Below are positions 40,101 to 45,252 of a stretch of DNA of 64,000 bases, piece by piece (positions within the stretch are counted from its first letter, which is position 1; each line of letters opens with the position of its first letter). The position numbers and the translations under genes were made by a program. The DNA comes from Balaenoptera acutorostrata (taxonomy: Eukaryota > Chordata > Mammalia > Artiodactyla > Balaenopteridae): contig NC_080075.1 of assembly GCF_949987535.1 (NCBI RefSeq), forward strand, positions 8,106,606-8,170,605, read 5' to 3'. The notes below the pieces were generated by a model. That model made no database searches. It had not been told where the DNA came from and saw nothing but the letters and a program-made list of their open reading frames with translations.

Positions 40101-40884
40101 CCTTACGCTCCCTCGCCCCAGAAGTCTTTTAAGTGGTTAGAAAAGACCGACCCTGGTTGGTTTGTTTCATCTCCTCCTCCTTTCTTAGGGGAGGTGCTAG
40201 AGAGCAAAGAAATGACCAAAAGGCCGGAAGAAGGAACGCGAAAAGCATGGAGTCTGGACAATCAGCCCTTAAGTAATTGAAAGCTGTACCTAAATTAAAT
40301 GAAGTTAAGAGAGAGCTTGCTGCTACGCTCCTCCCGGTAACTCCAACGCACCTGAGCGGCTCCGAGGGTGGGAACACCTGGCCGGAGACACAGCGGATCC
40401 CAACTCCCTCTCTCGCCAATAATTCAAAGGTACAAAGACATAAAAAGAACTCTTCCTGACCCCCAGCAAGAGTAGCGCCACGAAAACAACTCCCAACCTC
40501 CGGGCCACGCTGGCTGAGCCGCCCCCGGCCCCGCGAGGCCGCGAGCCCTGCCCCGCGGGGCCTCGAACCCCAAACGACTGCCCCGCTCCTCAGGCCGGAC
40601 ACCCCTTCTCCCGGGCCGGGCGAGGAGCGGCAAAGGGACGGAGTCTCGGCTGGGAACCCGCCCGCCGCGGAGGCCCTCCGCGCCCGCCCGGAACTGGGGT
40701 CTCGGGCCCGCGCCACCCACTGTGGGCCCCAGCCGGTGCCCCGCGGGGCCGCTCTCGAGCCTCGACCCCGGTCCACCGCGCGCCCACGGGACCCGCGCCA
40801 CCCCCTCAGCCGCGCCGGCCGCCGCCGTTGGGACCCCGACACTGGCTACCTGTCTTCGCTCTTGTTTTTCTGCTTCTTTCCCAT
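1294..40884 (-). CDS. EIF5B: EIF5B, 5' half (coding exons 1-10), partial at the left edge
   Basis: Eukaryotic translation initiation factor 5B is the cytosolic GTPase that promotes 60S subunit joining and is the orthologue of bacterial IF2. Ten exons join in a continuous frame: 40884-40850, 17883-17758, 17654-17570, 16899-16227, 14805-14588, 14179-14029, 8225-8130, 7635-7546, 5955-5881 and 1580-1294 (1836 nt, 612 codons). All have AG acceptors and GT donors and the phases agree. The start [11 protein letters not shown], the block [20 protein letters not shown] and the end DKAKRRIE match the mammalian protein of about 1220 residues. What is present is only the Lys/Glu/Asp-rich disordered region. 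The G-domain and domains II-IV are beyond the window. The start ATG has A at -3 and G at +4. Intron 1 is about 23 kb. The gene is divergent from TXNDC9 over a shared CpG-rich promoter block. Confidence 0.97.
2583..2898 (-). mobile_element. CHR-type tRNA-derived SINE with 20-bp target duplication
   Basis: On the minus strand it reads gggcttctctggtggcgcag..., with the tRNA-like box and a (TAAA)n-type tail, which appears as tttattta on the plus strand. It is bounded by a perfect duplication, taggctggtacctgactttt, at 2563-2582 and 2899-2918. Confidence 0.93.
3375..4285 (+). pseudogene. Poly(A)-tailed GC-rich retrocopy of unidentified transcript
   Basis: About 0.9 kb of GC-rich, gene-like sequence sits inside an AT-rich L1. 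It ends in a poly(A) tract (4273-4288) and is flanked by aaagatccacatta (3361-3374) and aaagatccacgtta (4286-4299), a 13/14 target duplication. The L1 reads continuously across the two copies, so this is a retroinsertion of an RNA in plus orientation. A MIR-like stretch (about 3930-4060) and an L2-like stretch (about 4125-4205) inside suggest a 3'UTR or lncRNA source. No long protein frame matched anything I recognise, and no AATAAA was seen before the tail. Confidence 0.65.
5114..5455 (+). mobile_element. CHR-type SINE with long A-rich tail
   Basis: The head, gggcttccttggtggcgcag, and body run to gacccaacac. An (aatt)n run, a short attached segment (gaataaagagactttatt) and a run of about 22 A follow. 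No clean target duplication was found. It lies in EIF5B intron 9, opposite in orientation to the SINE at 2583. Confidence 0.9.
5881..5955 (-). CDS. EIF5B: EIF5B coding exon 9
   Basis: The acceptor is atttacag and the donor is gtgagt (consensus). It encodes residues 492-517: [20 protein letters not shown], then EERET. The [10 protein letters not shown] core is diagnostic for eIF5B. The end of the exon differs from human TEKVEGNK, reading RETVGNT across the junction, with one residue fewer. Confidence 0.94.
5960..7540. other. EIF5B intron 8, no feature recognised
   Basis: AT-rich intron between exons 8 and 9. Short open frames here have no recognisable content. No repeat family was identified by eye. 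Confidence 0.4.
7546..7635 (-). CDS. EIF5B: EIF5B coding exon 8
   Basis: The acceptor is ttttcag and the donor is gtcagt. It encodes residues 462-492: [20 protein letters not shown], then [10 protein letters not shown]. It is one residue shorter at its start than the human protein I recall. The VEQ-G stretch corresponds to the segment of human eIF5B reported as cleaved by enteroviral 3C proteases (VMEQ-G, from memory). It enters and leaves in phase 1. Confidence 0.92.
8130..8225 (-). CDS. EIF5B: EIF5B coding exon 7
   Basis: The acceptor is cctcag (read on the minus strand) and the donor is gtttgc, a non-A at +3 but a usable GT. It encodes residues 430-462: [20 protein letters not shown], then [12 protein letters not shown]. 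It is too short and split to stand out as an open frame. It was recognised by similarity and phase (1 in, 1 out). Confidence 0.92.
8881..9116 (-). mobile_element. Tigger/pogo-like MITE with TA duplication
   Basis: Terminal inverted repeats are cagttgactcttgaacaaca at the left and its complement, ending ggtcaactg, at the right, with one mismatch over about 24 bp. A TA lies on both sides (8879-8880, 9117-9118). At 236 bp it is non-autonomous, inserted into the L1. Confidence 0.88.
10924..11137 (+). mobile_element. Second Tigger/pogo-like MITE
   Basis: It has the same family ends (tagttgacccttgaataaca ... agggtcaactg), flanked by TA at 10922-10923 and 11138-11139. The internal gcggaaccgtggatacagag matches the family. 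It lies opposite in orientation to the copy at 8881 and in the same L1. Confidence 0.87.
11700..11900 (+). repeat. L2-like relic
   Basis: Weak resemblance to an L2 3' segment (ggctaagaagtttggacatt ... caatagggaacccataa). By-eye call only. Confidence 0.35.
12240..12425 (+). repeat. MIR relic
   Basis: It holds the MIR core pattern: accttggacaagctgttaaa, then tctgagtctccattttttca and tctatatgatgggaatgaag. Diverged, as expected for this old SINE. Confidence 0.7.
12900..13830 (+). repeat. Probable old L1 3' region
   Basis: The end (gtaaatggtgataattgttg ... actactttgtattttca) resembles an L1 3'UTR. The upstream part is too diverged to assign. Confidence 0.35.
14029..14179 (-). CDS. EIF5B: EIF5B coding exon 6
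   Basis: The acceptor is ttatag and the donor is gtaggt. It encodes residues 380-430: [20 protein letters not shown], then [20 protein letters not shown] and [10 protein letters not shown](G). This is identical, as far as I recall, to the mammalian protein and forms a highly charged helix. It leaves in phase 1. Confidence 0.96.
14588..14805 (-). CDS. EIF5B: EIF5B coding exon 5
   Basis: The acceptor is tggtag and the donor is gtatgt. It encodes residues 307-379: [20 protein letters not shown], then the conserved block [20 protein letters not shown] and a predicted long charged helix ending KRKEE. It enters in phase 1 and leaves in phase 0. Confidence 0.96.
15346..15646 (+). mobile_element. 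CHR-type SINE with near-perfect target duplication
   Basis: The head is cgggcttccttggtggcgca, and the element has a full body and an (aaat)n tail. The flanks aaaagctatgtc (15334-15345) and aaaagcgatgtc (15647-15658) differ at one base. It lies in EIF5B intron 4. Confidence 0.92.
16227..16899 (-). CDS. EIF5B: EIF5B coding exon 4 (large, low-complexity charged exon)
   Basis: The acceptor is ttttttag and the exon starts CCA-ACA ([10 protein letters not shown]). The exon is 673 nt and encodes residues 83-307 with acidic Ser clusters ([30 protein letters not shown]) and Lys/Arg-rich helices ([20 protein letters not shown]). These are typical of the eIF5B N-terminus, which carries CK2-like sites. 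The exon ends ...GCT-GAA-G before gttggt. A second gt, four bases further, would put TGA in frame at once, so the first donor is the coding one. Compared with human from memory, it is one residue shorter at NEDDD(A)SFK and diverged at RIKDCMRVP. Confidence 0.95.
17570..17654 (-). CDS. EIF5B: EIF5B coding exon 3
   Basis: The acceptor is tttctag and the donor is gtgaaa. It encodes residues 54-82 ([20 protein letters not shown], then ADRETATAK). It differs from the human sequence I recall by Leu to Trp within EELSLEAQ and by small changes near the end. It finishes in phase 0. Confidence 0.94.
17758..17883 (-). CDS. EIF5B: EIF5B coding exon 2
   Basis: The acceptor is ...ttaag and the donor is gtaagt (consensus). 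It encodes residues 12-54, starting (S)[18 protein letters not shown] and ending in a Lys-rich run followed by KKQDF(D). It enters in phase 2 (one base completes Ser12) and leaves in phase 2. A human-type Thr is Ala at the second residue. Confidence 0.95.
18181..18235 (+). repeat. Purine-rich (GAAA)n-like tract
   Basis: A run composed only of A and G (aaaagaaaaagaaaaaaaaa and similar) in EIF5B intron 1. Confidence 0.8.
18395..18490 (+). repeat. MIR-like relic
   Basis: The pattern agctgaaaagaactttcatc, then attatctcattttaccaaag resembles MIR-family sequence. Strongly diverged. Confidence 0.4.
19390..19525 (-). repeat. MIR relic, antisense
   Basis: On the plus strand it reads aaatgaagaaactgaggcac, then gatgggatttgaacccagga, the MIR core. 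Confidence 0.8.
20105..20320 (-). repeat. MIR relic
   Basis: The pattern ctgagtgcttactgttcatc, ttaatcctcataacaactct and aactcaagcccaaatctgac is MIR-like. Confidence 0.7.
20914..21235 (+). mobile_element. CHR-type SINE, longer-body subfamily
   Basis: The head is gggacttccctggcggcgca. The body carries extra direct units (gagcctgcgctctagagccc, gaagcccacacgcctagagc) not seen in the shorter copies. Flanks aaaatgaacctatt and aaaatgaagctgtt (two mismatches) look like an older target duplication. Confidence 0.88.
21285..22850 (-). mobile_element. L1 ORF2 fragment, antisense, split by a SINE
   Basis: The plus-strand text ctactttctaaagtggcttc, ctatttctaagtcctctatt and caaccttgttgaacccactt is reversed L1 ORF2. 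It resumes after the SINE at 22203-22520. Confidence 0.8.
22203..22520 (-). mobile_element. CHR-type SINE inserted in L1, 15-bp target duplication
   Basis: It ends ccagggaagtcc on the plus strand (the reverse of the SINE head). It is flanked by tcttgctgtaatttt at 22188-22202 and 22521-22535, a perfect 15-bp duplication. Confidence 0.93.
22855..24090 (+). mobile_element. L1 3' end (ORF2 end and 3'UTR)
   Basis: It holds the sense L1 ORF2 end (cttcatcaaaatttagaata, tccatggaatactattcagc) and a long 3'UTR (tggttactagggtttagtga, gtgatactgtacagttttac). It is head to head with the antisense L1 on its left. Confidence 0.78.
24090..25070 (+). mobile_element. Second L1 3' end in tandem
   Basis: The ORF2 end repeats with independent divergence (atgtggagcaactggaacac, catatgacccagcaatccca), then a 3'UTR ending tgtgtattttatgtcaatta. 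Confidence 0.75.
25735..26505 (+). mobile_element. Ancient MLT/ERVL-like solo LTR, split by a SINE
   Basis: Text such as gggtctatgcccctcccctt, tatcaaccaccagaagtgag and the end ttaaacaactaagtttggga resembles the LTRs of mammalian ERVL-MaLR elements. It has no coding content. It is interrupted by the SINE at 26107-26424. The family call is from memory. Confidence 0.5.
26107..26424 (-). mobile_element. Head-truncated CHR-type SINE with internal 24-bp duplication
   Basis: It has a (TTTA)n tail and body, but the tRNA-like head stops at ttagcaggcagat, so the first part (ggcttccctggtggcgcagt) is missing. The flanks agagaggatgattttt occur at 26091-26106 and 26425-26440 (16 bp, perfect). The segment ctcttcatcgcggtgcg occurs twice, at 26228 and 26252. 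Confidence 0.92.
27825..27985 (+). repeat. MER5-like (hAT) relic
   Basis: The pattern gcattagtatcaccttgtta, gaaatgcaaaatcttaggtc and ccacagatgaatcacatgca, ending gagaagcactgg, matches MER5-type non-autonomous hAT elements. Confidence 0.7.
28123..28174 (+). repeat. (GATA)13 microsatellite
   Basis: 13 uninterrupted GATA units, likely variable in length between individuals. It lies in EIF5B intron 1. Confidence 0.95.
28824..29150 (-). mobile_element. CHR-type SINE, longer-body subfamily
   Basis: It ends caccagggaagtccc on the plus strand and has a (TTTA)n tail at about 28830-28860. The 9-bp flanks cacctccct occur at 28815-28823 and 29151-29159. Confidence 0.88.
29500..31790 (+). mobile_element. 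L1 3' region (ORF2 end, 3'UTR; two or three pieces)
   Basis: The pieces are: an L1 3'UTR-like stretch (to about 29740), an ORF2 end (tggtcaattgatttgacagt, ggaatattattcagccataa) with a 3'UTR ending about 31125, and another 3'UTR-like stretch (gagttcattatactattcct) ending about 31770. Confidence 0.72.
32340..34440 (+). mobile_element. L1 ORF2 3' half
   Basis: Sense L1 phrases are gcacaccatgaccaattggg, gtcaattgatttgatcaagg, ggagaaaatatttgcaaatc and cgacccagcaatttcactcc. Several frameshifts. The element runs in plus orientation, antisense to EIF5B transcription. Confidence 0.8.
35045..35165 (+). repeat. MIR relic
   Basis: The pattern ggttctggagtctggtttgg, then gtttcctcttctatatgtta is MIR-like. 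Confidence 0.5.
36095..36564. mobile_element. hAT-like DNA transposon relic
   Basis: The ends cagttctca (36095) and tgagaactg (36556-36564) are inverted repeats. The interior (ggggtctaaactaattcaag ... gggggtcctaggatcaaaaa) resembles old hAT elements. The target duplication is unclear. Confidence 0.4.
36570..38520. other. EIF5B intron 1 segment, no feature recognised
   Basis: No repeat, exon or RNA gene could be identified by eye in this stretch. Short frames present have no recognisable content. Confidence 0.4.
38531..38836 (-). mobile_element. CHR-type SINE (left arm of an inverted pair)
   Basis: A full-length antisense copy: tail on the left (ttatttatttatttatttat), head on the right (gccaccagggaagccc on plus). 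No clear target duplication was seen. Confidence 0.92.
39005..39290 (+). mobile_element. CHR-type SINE (right arm of an inverted pair)
   Basis: The head is ggggcttccctggtggcaca, with a body and an (aaat)n tail. It lies 168 bp from the antisense copy at 38531-38836, so the two could pair over about 280 bp in EIF5B pre-mRNA. Confidence 0.92.
39291..40479. other. EIF5B intron 1, promoter-proximal segment
   Basis: Intronic sequence between the inverted SINE pair and the CpG island. No exon, repeat or RNA gene was recognised. Confidence 0.4.
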
Positions 40885-41260
40885 CGTGTGTCAGCGGCGC
40901 TCGCAGCCCCAGCCCCTCTATTCGGTCTCTCACAGACCCACTGTCCCCCGACCGACTTCGGTCTCCGCTCGGCTCCGTTCCCCGCCGCGCGCTGCCGCCT
41001 CTCGCACCCGGCTCTCCACAGACCCGCGCACTGGGACAGGGCACATATGGTGTGAGCTCCGAGTGCGCAAGCGCATCGCCCCGCCGCCTCGGCGTGTGGA
41101 CGCAGGGCGCGGCTCATGGAGAGCTGCGCCTCGGGTAGAGCGTCTCCAGTTGACCCGCCCGCCAGGCAGGAGCCCGAGCGCCCCCTTCCCGCAAGCGTCA
41201 GCCGTGCACCGACGCCCGTGCGGTTTCCAGATTCTAGAACCCGGAGGTGGACAATGAGGC
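40480..41260. promoter_or_regulatory. EIF5B: CpG island over EIF5B exon 1 and promoter
   Basis: The stretch is dense in CG dinucleotides, in contrast with the AT-rich flanks, and covers exon 1, the 5'UTR and the start of intron 1. An NRF1-like palindrome, tgcgcaagcgca, lies at 41064-41075, upstream of the EIF5B start codon. No TATA box was seen. This is the expected architecture of a housekeeping promoter; the exact start site is inferred to be near 41.0-41.1 kb. Confidence 0.85.
40850..40884 (-). CDS. EIF5B: EIF5B coding exon 1 (start codon exon)
   Basis: The exon encodes [11 protein letters not shown] plus two bases of Ser12. The start is in a strong context (A at -3, G at +4), and the exon ends ...GACAG before the donor gtagcc. 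The 5'UTR continues upstream on the minus strand into the CpG island, to roughly 41.0-41.1 kb. The transcription start cannot be fixed from sequence alone. Confidence 0.93.
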
Positions 41261-41860
41261 TGAAAATTCCACCGTCAGCCTTCTCCCTGTGGGGAACGCA
41301 GACTTGGGGAATCGGATCTCAGTTCAGGAGTAGACTTTCGGTTTCCCTTCCACCTTTAACCTCTGTCCCTTTGTACTCGCAGCTGCGTGAAGTTCAGTAA
41401 AGAACCACAATGAACCCCTGGTGAACTGTCTAGGTGTTCCCAAGGGAGATAGAGAAATCCAGCACATGAGTCCATGACTTACCAAAAAAAAAAAACCAAA
41501 CAAACCAGAAATCATAAAGCAAGGACACACCCATTAATTCTGCAAAATAGATCATAATCTTTACATTCAAAGCGAGAGCAAGTTCTAAAAATGTGTGTCA
41601 GGGAAGTCGCGAGGAAACCTACTAGGGTTGTGAAAGTGTTCTATATACGGATCTGGACGATGACACTACGAGTGTTAACTATGTAAAAACTATGGCGTAT
41701 AAGTTATATTTCAACTTTTTTTTAAAAGGGGGAAATGTTCAATAAACAGAATGGAAACGAAATTGGAGTATCACTCCTGAGCAAGACAGTAGCTATTTCA
41801 TTTCTGATGTAACATTATGTCAGAGCCTAAGACCGTCAACTCCAGGCTGAGCACTAAGGA
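41261..41860. other. Intergenic spacer between the divergent promoters
   Basis: This is CpG-poor DNA between the two CpG-rich halves. Part of it (about 41610-41740) resembles a decayed L1 3' end. No gene was seen. Confidence 0.5.
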
Positions 41861-42059
41861 ACTACAAACTCCAGCATACTTCGCTCCCTCGCTCTCTGGG
41901 CTGTTTACACGGAGAGAGGGAGAGGTTGGGCCACCTCGGTTCCGGGCGGTGGGGCGCGGGAAGGGTGGGGGAGGAGCGCACGCGCAGAAGCGCTCACCGA
42001 ACGCACGTCCCCTCCCTTCCCCCCCCTCCACTTCCTGGGGCGTCGCAGATTGTATCGCG

Positions 42060-42197
42060 TGAGAGCCGCGGCCAATGAGGAGGCGGAAGTGACGGCCGCT
42101 TCGCAGGCCCACGCAGCTGCTACGAGGCTGACGCCGGAGTGGATTGCTCTTCTGGAGAAGCTGGTTCCTCACTTCTCAGGTATCACCGAGAGCTCAG
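42060..42197 (+). other. TXNDC9: TXNDC9 noncoding exon 1 (5'UTR), approximate
   Basis: This is inferred as the first exon because coding exon 2 carries a 5'UTR acceptor at 45031-45033 and the only CpG-rich promoter upstream is here. A strong donor, cag|gtgagg, follows 42197, and a weaker one, cag|gtatca, follows 42179. The start of the exon is a guess based on the CCAAT/ETS cluster around 42072-42094. Confidence 0.55.
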
Positions 42198-42286
42198 GTG
42201 AGGCAGAGAGTGGTGTGAAAAAGCCGGCCATGCATCTCGGTGCTAATGGACACCCGGCTGCTCAGCCTCCTGCCTGGCCGGGGGAG

Positions 42287-42328
42287 GGGCGCGGCTCGGG
42301 CGAGGGTGGGCGCGGCTCGGGCGAGGGT
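42287..42328 (+). repeat. Two-copy G-rich tandem repeat in TXNDC9 promoter/intron 1
   Basis: A unit of about 20-21 bases, gggcgcggctcgggcgaggg, occurs twice in succession, giving several runs of three or more G. Confidence 0.85.
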
Positions 42329-43110
42329 GTCCGCGCCGCGGAGGAAGCATTGGCGCATGCGCCCCGGGAGGCGGTGAAGCCGGGACCACCTCAACTCTGC
42401 CCTCATTTGTCTTCGGGGGCGCAGGGAGTGGCGAGGGTGCTTTTGGGAAGCGGCTGGCGTGCAGTTAAGGGTGAGGCCCCCTGGTTGTTTTGGCGGGTGC
42501 ATGCCGGGGAATCAAGGAAATGGTTAGGTAATTTGAGGACAAGTCCCTGCCCACCATTCAGTTGAACTGGAAAAAAGAAGCTTGTTGTTTGGAGAATGAA
42601 GTTCTCAGGATCTCTGCACCATCTCCTTTCCCCCTTTCTGAATGCGGTGACCAGCACCACCTGTCCCCAGAGCAGCCCTTGTTAATCGTTTCTCCTCCCA
42701 GTTATCGAAGAATTGAATTCTGAGCTTAGCCTATAAACCTCTAGGGATAAGCAACCGCTACGCCCCTGGTAAAGAACAGGGTCTGACATGCAAGTCAATG
42801 TTTAATGTCGAGTTTTCTGCCTCATCCGGCCCCAGTCCTGAGAGTCACAGCGTTACGTTTTTCTTGGGAGGTAGGGTGTGTGAAATTCATTTGCTACATT
42901 TGAAATACAGCTCCTTTAAAATTTTATAGCGTTTATGAAGAAGTTACATTTTGGTTTTTTTTAAACCCGGAAATACTTTTGAAACTTAACGATAATTTGA
43001 ACAAAAGCTACGCACATGTTCCTTCAACAGTTGACAAACATTTTTTGTGCATCTGCAGTGTTCTCAGCACTGCTAGCTCCAGGAATACAAAGGTGAAATC
43101 GAGTATGCTT

Positions 43111-43430
43111 TTTTTAAATTTATTTATTTTTGGCTGCGTTTGGTCTTCGTTGCTGCATGCAGGGTTTCTCTAGTCGCGGCGAGCGGGGGCTACTCTTCGT
43201 TGCGGGGCATGGGCTTCTCACTGCGGTGGCTTCTCTTGTTGCGGAGCACGGGCTCTAGGCACGCAGGCTTCAGTAGTTGTAGTACGTGGGCTCCAGAGCG
43301 CAGGCTCAGTAGTTGTGGCGCACGGGCTTAGTTGCTCCGCGGCATGTGGGATCTTCCCGGACCAGGGGTCCAACCATGTCCCCTGCATTGGCAGGTGGAT
43401 TCTTAACCACTGCGCCACCAGGGAGGTCCC
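43111..43430 (-). mobile_element. CHR-type SINE in TXNDC9 intron 1, 12-bp target duplication
   Basis: A full antisense copy, longer-body type. It is flanked by gagtatgctttt at 43101-43112 and 43431-43442, where the T-run overlaps the tail. Confidence 0.93.
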
Positions 43431-43755
43431 GAGTATGCTTTTCGGCTTCTTTTCATGTGTAAAAAAATGGAATCAGAAGCGAAGTTTGCAAGAAGACTAT
43501 TTCTCTTCACTTCAACATTTATAGAGGGTTTGGTGGGCCAGGCTGCGTGTCTGAAGCTGGGTGAATAAGCTCACAAGTTTATTCAGATTTTTGAAAGTGC
43601 TTCAGTAGTGGTTGCAGATGTATCACATAACTAATTGAGATGCAACAGCCTCCTGCTTTGATAGGCAAAATATAAATTGAAATTCAGGGGTACCCATAAA
43701 ACATTTGATTTTCTACCAGCAACAATAATACATTTCTTTTAAAATATGTAATTGA

Positions 43756-43913
43756 AATAGATAACAAGGACCTACTGTATAGCACAGGGAACTCAATATT
43801 TGGTAATAACTTAAATGGGAAAAGAATTTGAAAAAGGATACATGTATATGTATAAATGAATAGCTTTGCTGTACATCTGAAATTACCATTATAAATCAAC
43901 TATGTGCCAATAT
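43756..43913 (+). mobile_element. Short L1 3'-end insert with 15-bp target duplication
   Basis: About 160 bp reading ggacctactgtatagcacag ... ttataaatcaactatgtgcc and ending near ccaatat, like the 3' tip of cetartiodactyl L1. The flanks aaaatatgtaattga at 43741-43755 and 43914-43928 are identical. Confidence 0.85.
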
Positions 43914-43968
43914 AAAATATGTAATTGAGAGAGATCTTCTTTTCTAATCTGAATTAGATTCTATTTTT

Positions 43969-44286
43969 TTAAAATATTTATTTATTTATTTATGGCTGTG
44001 TTAGGTCTTAGTAGTTGCAACATGCGGGATCTTTCGTTGTGGCATGCGGGCTCTTCACTGCGGCACAGGCTTCTCTCTAGTTGTGGCGCTCAGGCTCCAG
44101 AGCATGCGGGCTTTGTAGTTTGCAGCACACAGACTGTCTAGTTGAGGCGTGTAGGCTCAGTAGTTGCGACTCGAGGGCTTAGTTGCCCCGCAGCATGTGG
44201 GATCTTAGTTCCTCGACCAGGGATCGAACCCGCGTCCCCTGCATTGGGAGTTGGTTTCTTTACCACTGGACCACCAGGGAAGTCCC
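43969..44286 (-). mobile_element. Older CHR-type SINE, 14-bp target duplication
   Basis: A diverged antisense copy (head: ggacttccctggtggtccag when reversed). The flanks tagattctattttt at 43955-43968 and 44287-44300 are identical. Confidence 0.92.
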
Positions 44287-44300
44287 TAGATTCTATTTTT

Positions 44301-45033
44301 AAACTCTTATCTTATATAGAGGATTGATGGAAAAATCAATATTCTTTTTAATATTTGTAGTGTTATATTGTTTGACCTCAAAGTTAAGAACACTGAGTGT
44401 CAGTAAATCAATACCAGTATCAATCTTTGTGGCCTCATAGACTTTATTAGGTAATGGGAGAACAGGAATGGAAACTAAAGCTTAGGGAACATCAGACAGA
44501 GTTCTTTACATAAGTTGTAATGAGCTCTCTTCAGAGTTAAACGAAAATCATTTAGTCAGAGATGAAAGATATGTCTTTTGCTCAACCCTGCTCTATGTTG
44601 AAGCAAAGTTTGGTGTGTATATGTGTGTGTAAAACCTCACTGCAGTTAAACTTTATCATGTTCACAGTCATTTCTGCTTTTCTTCCCTTTTCCTTTGGTA
44701 AAGAACACTGTCAGTATACAGCACTAGGTTTAATTTCATCTTTCATTTCTTTCTGGTCTGGCGATGGTCTTACAGATTTGTCTTTGCTTTAGGATAGTAA
44801 AACACAGACTAAATCAAAAGCACCTAAACTTTGGTCTAAATCGTTTTTGAGTAGTGTGACTATGATCCATTGAAAATTAAATTTTAAACCACTTAAATAA
44901 AAATTCTTAACATGACATGCTTGGTTGTCAGCAGAACACTTTGTGGACTACAAATTATATACTTGCTAACATTTTTGAAACTAAGAGAAAACTGTCTTAT
45001 TTTTTTCTCTAACTTTGTAAACCTTCTCCCCAG
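44301..45033. other. End of TXNDC9 intron 1, no feature recognised
   Basis: Intronic sequence up to the exon 2 acceptor. No repeat or RNA gene was identified. Confidence 0.4.
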
Positions 45034-45252
45034 CATCAAGGCTGAACTGTACCATTTAGAAAAATGGAAGCGAATGCATCTGTTGAAATGTTTTCAAAAG
45101 TCCTAGAGAATCAGTTGCTTCAGACCACCAAACAAGTGGAAGAACAGCTGGATTCGGAAATTCAGAAACTGGATCAGATGGATGAGGATGAATTGGAACG
45201 CCTCAAAGAAAAGAGACTCGAGGCCCTGAGGAAAGCTCAGCAGCAGAAACAA
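45034..45252 (+). CDS. TXNDC9: TXNDC9 exon 2 (30 nt 5'UTR plus first coding segment)
   Basis: The acceptor is ccttctccccag and the exon begins CATCAAGG. The ATG is at 45064 in a strong context. It encodes residues 1-63, [20 protein letters not shown] to RKAQQQKQ, a coiled, charged helix. It ends CAG-AAA-CAA before gtaacc in phase 0. Confidence 0.96.

Larger units (their letters stand above)
41861..42450. promoter_or_regulatory. TXNDC9: CpG-rich TXNDC9 promoter with ZNF143-, NRF1-, CCAAT- and ETS-like motifs
   Basis: Motifs read directly are: actacaaactccagcatac at 41861-41879 (close to the ZNF143/SBS consensus), gcgcacgcgca at 41976-41986 (NRF1-like), ccaat at 42072-42076, gcggaagtgacg at 42083-42094 (ETS plus CRE-like) and gcgcatgcgc at 42353-42362 (perfect NRF1 core). 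GC boxes (ggtggggcgcgg and related) lie at about 41947-41975. The block is CpG-rich and TATA-less. Motif calls are by eye. Confidence 0.8.

Noticed and set aside
40129..41044. Long minus-strand open frames (up to 237 residues) across the CpG island
   Set aside because: GC-rich DNA keeps frames open by lack of A/T-rich stops. The real EIF5B exon 1 frame ends at a splice site within them, and they have low-complexity Gly/Arg/Pro content with no family resemblance.
42050..42565. Plus-strand 171-residue open frame over TXNDC9 exon 1
   Set aside because: It runs through the inferred exon 1 donor into intron 1 and the G-rich tandem repeat. Composition is promoter-like, and the known TXNDC9 start is at 45064.
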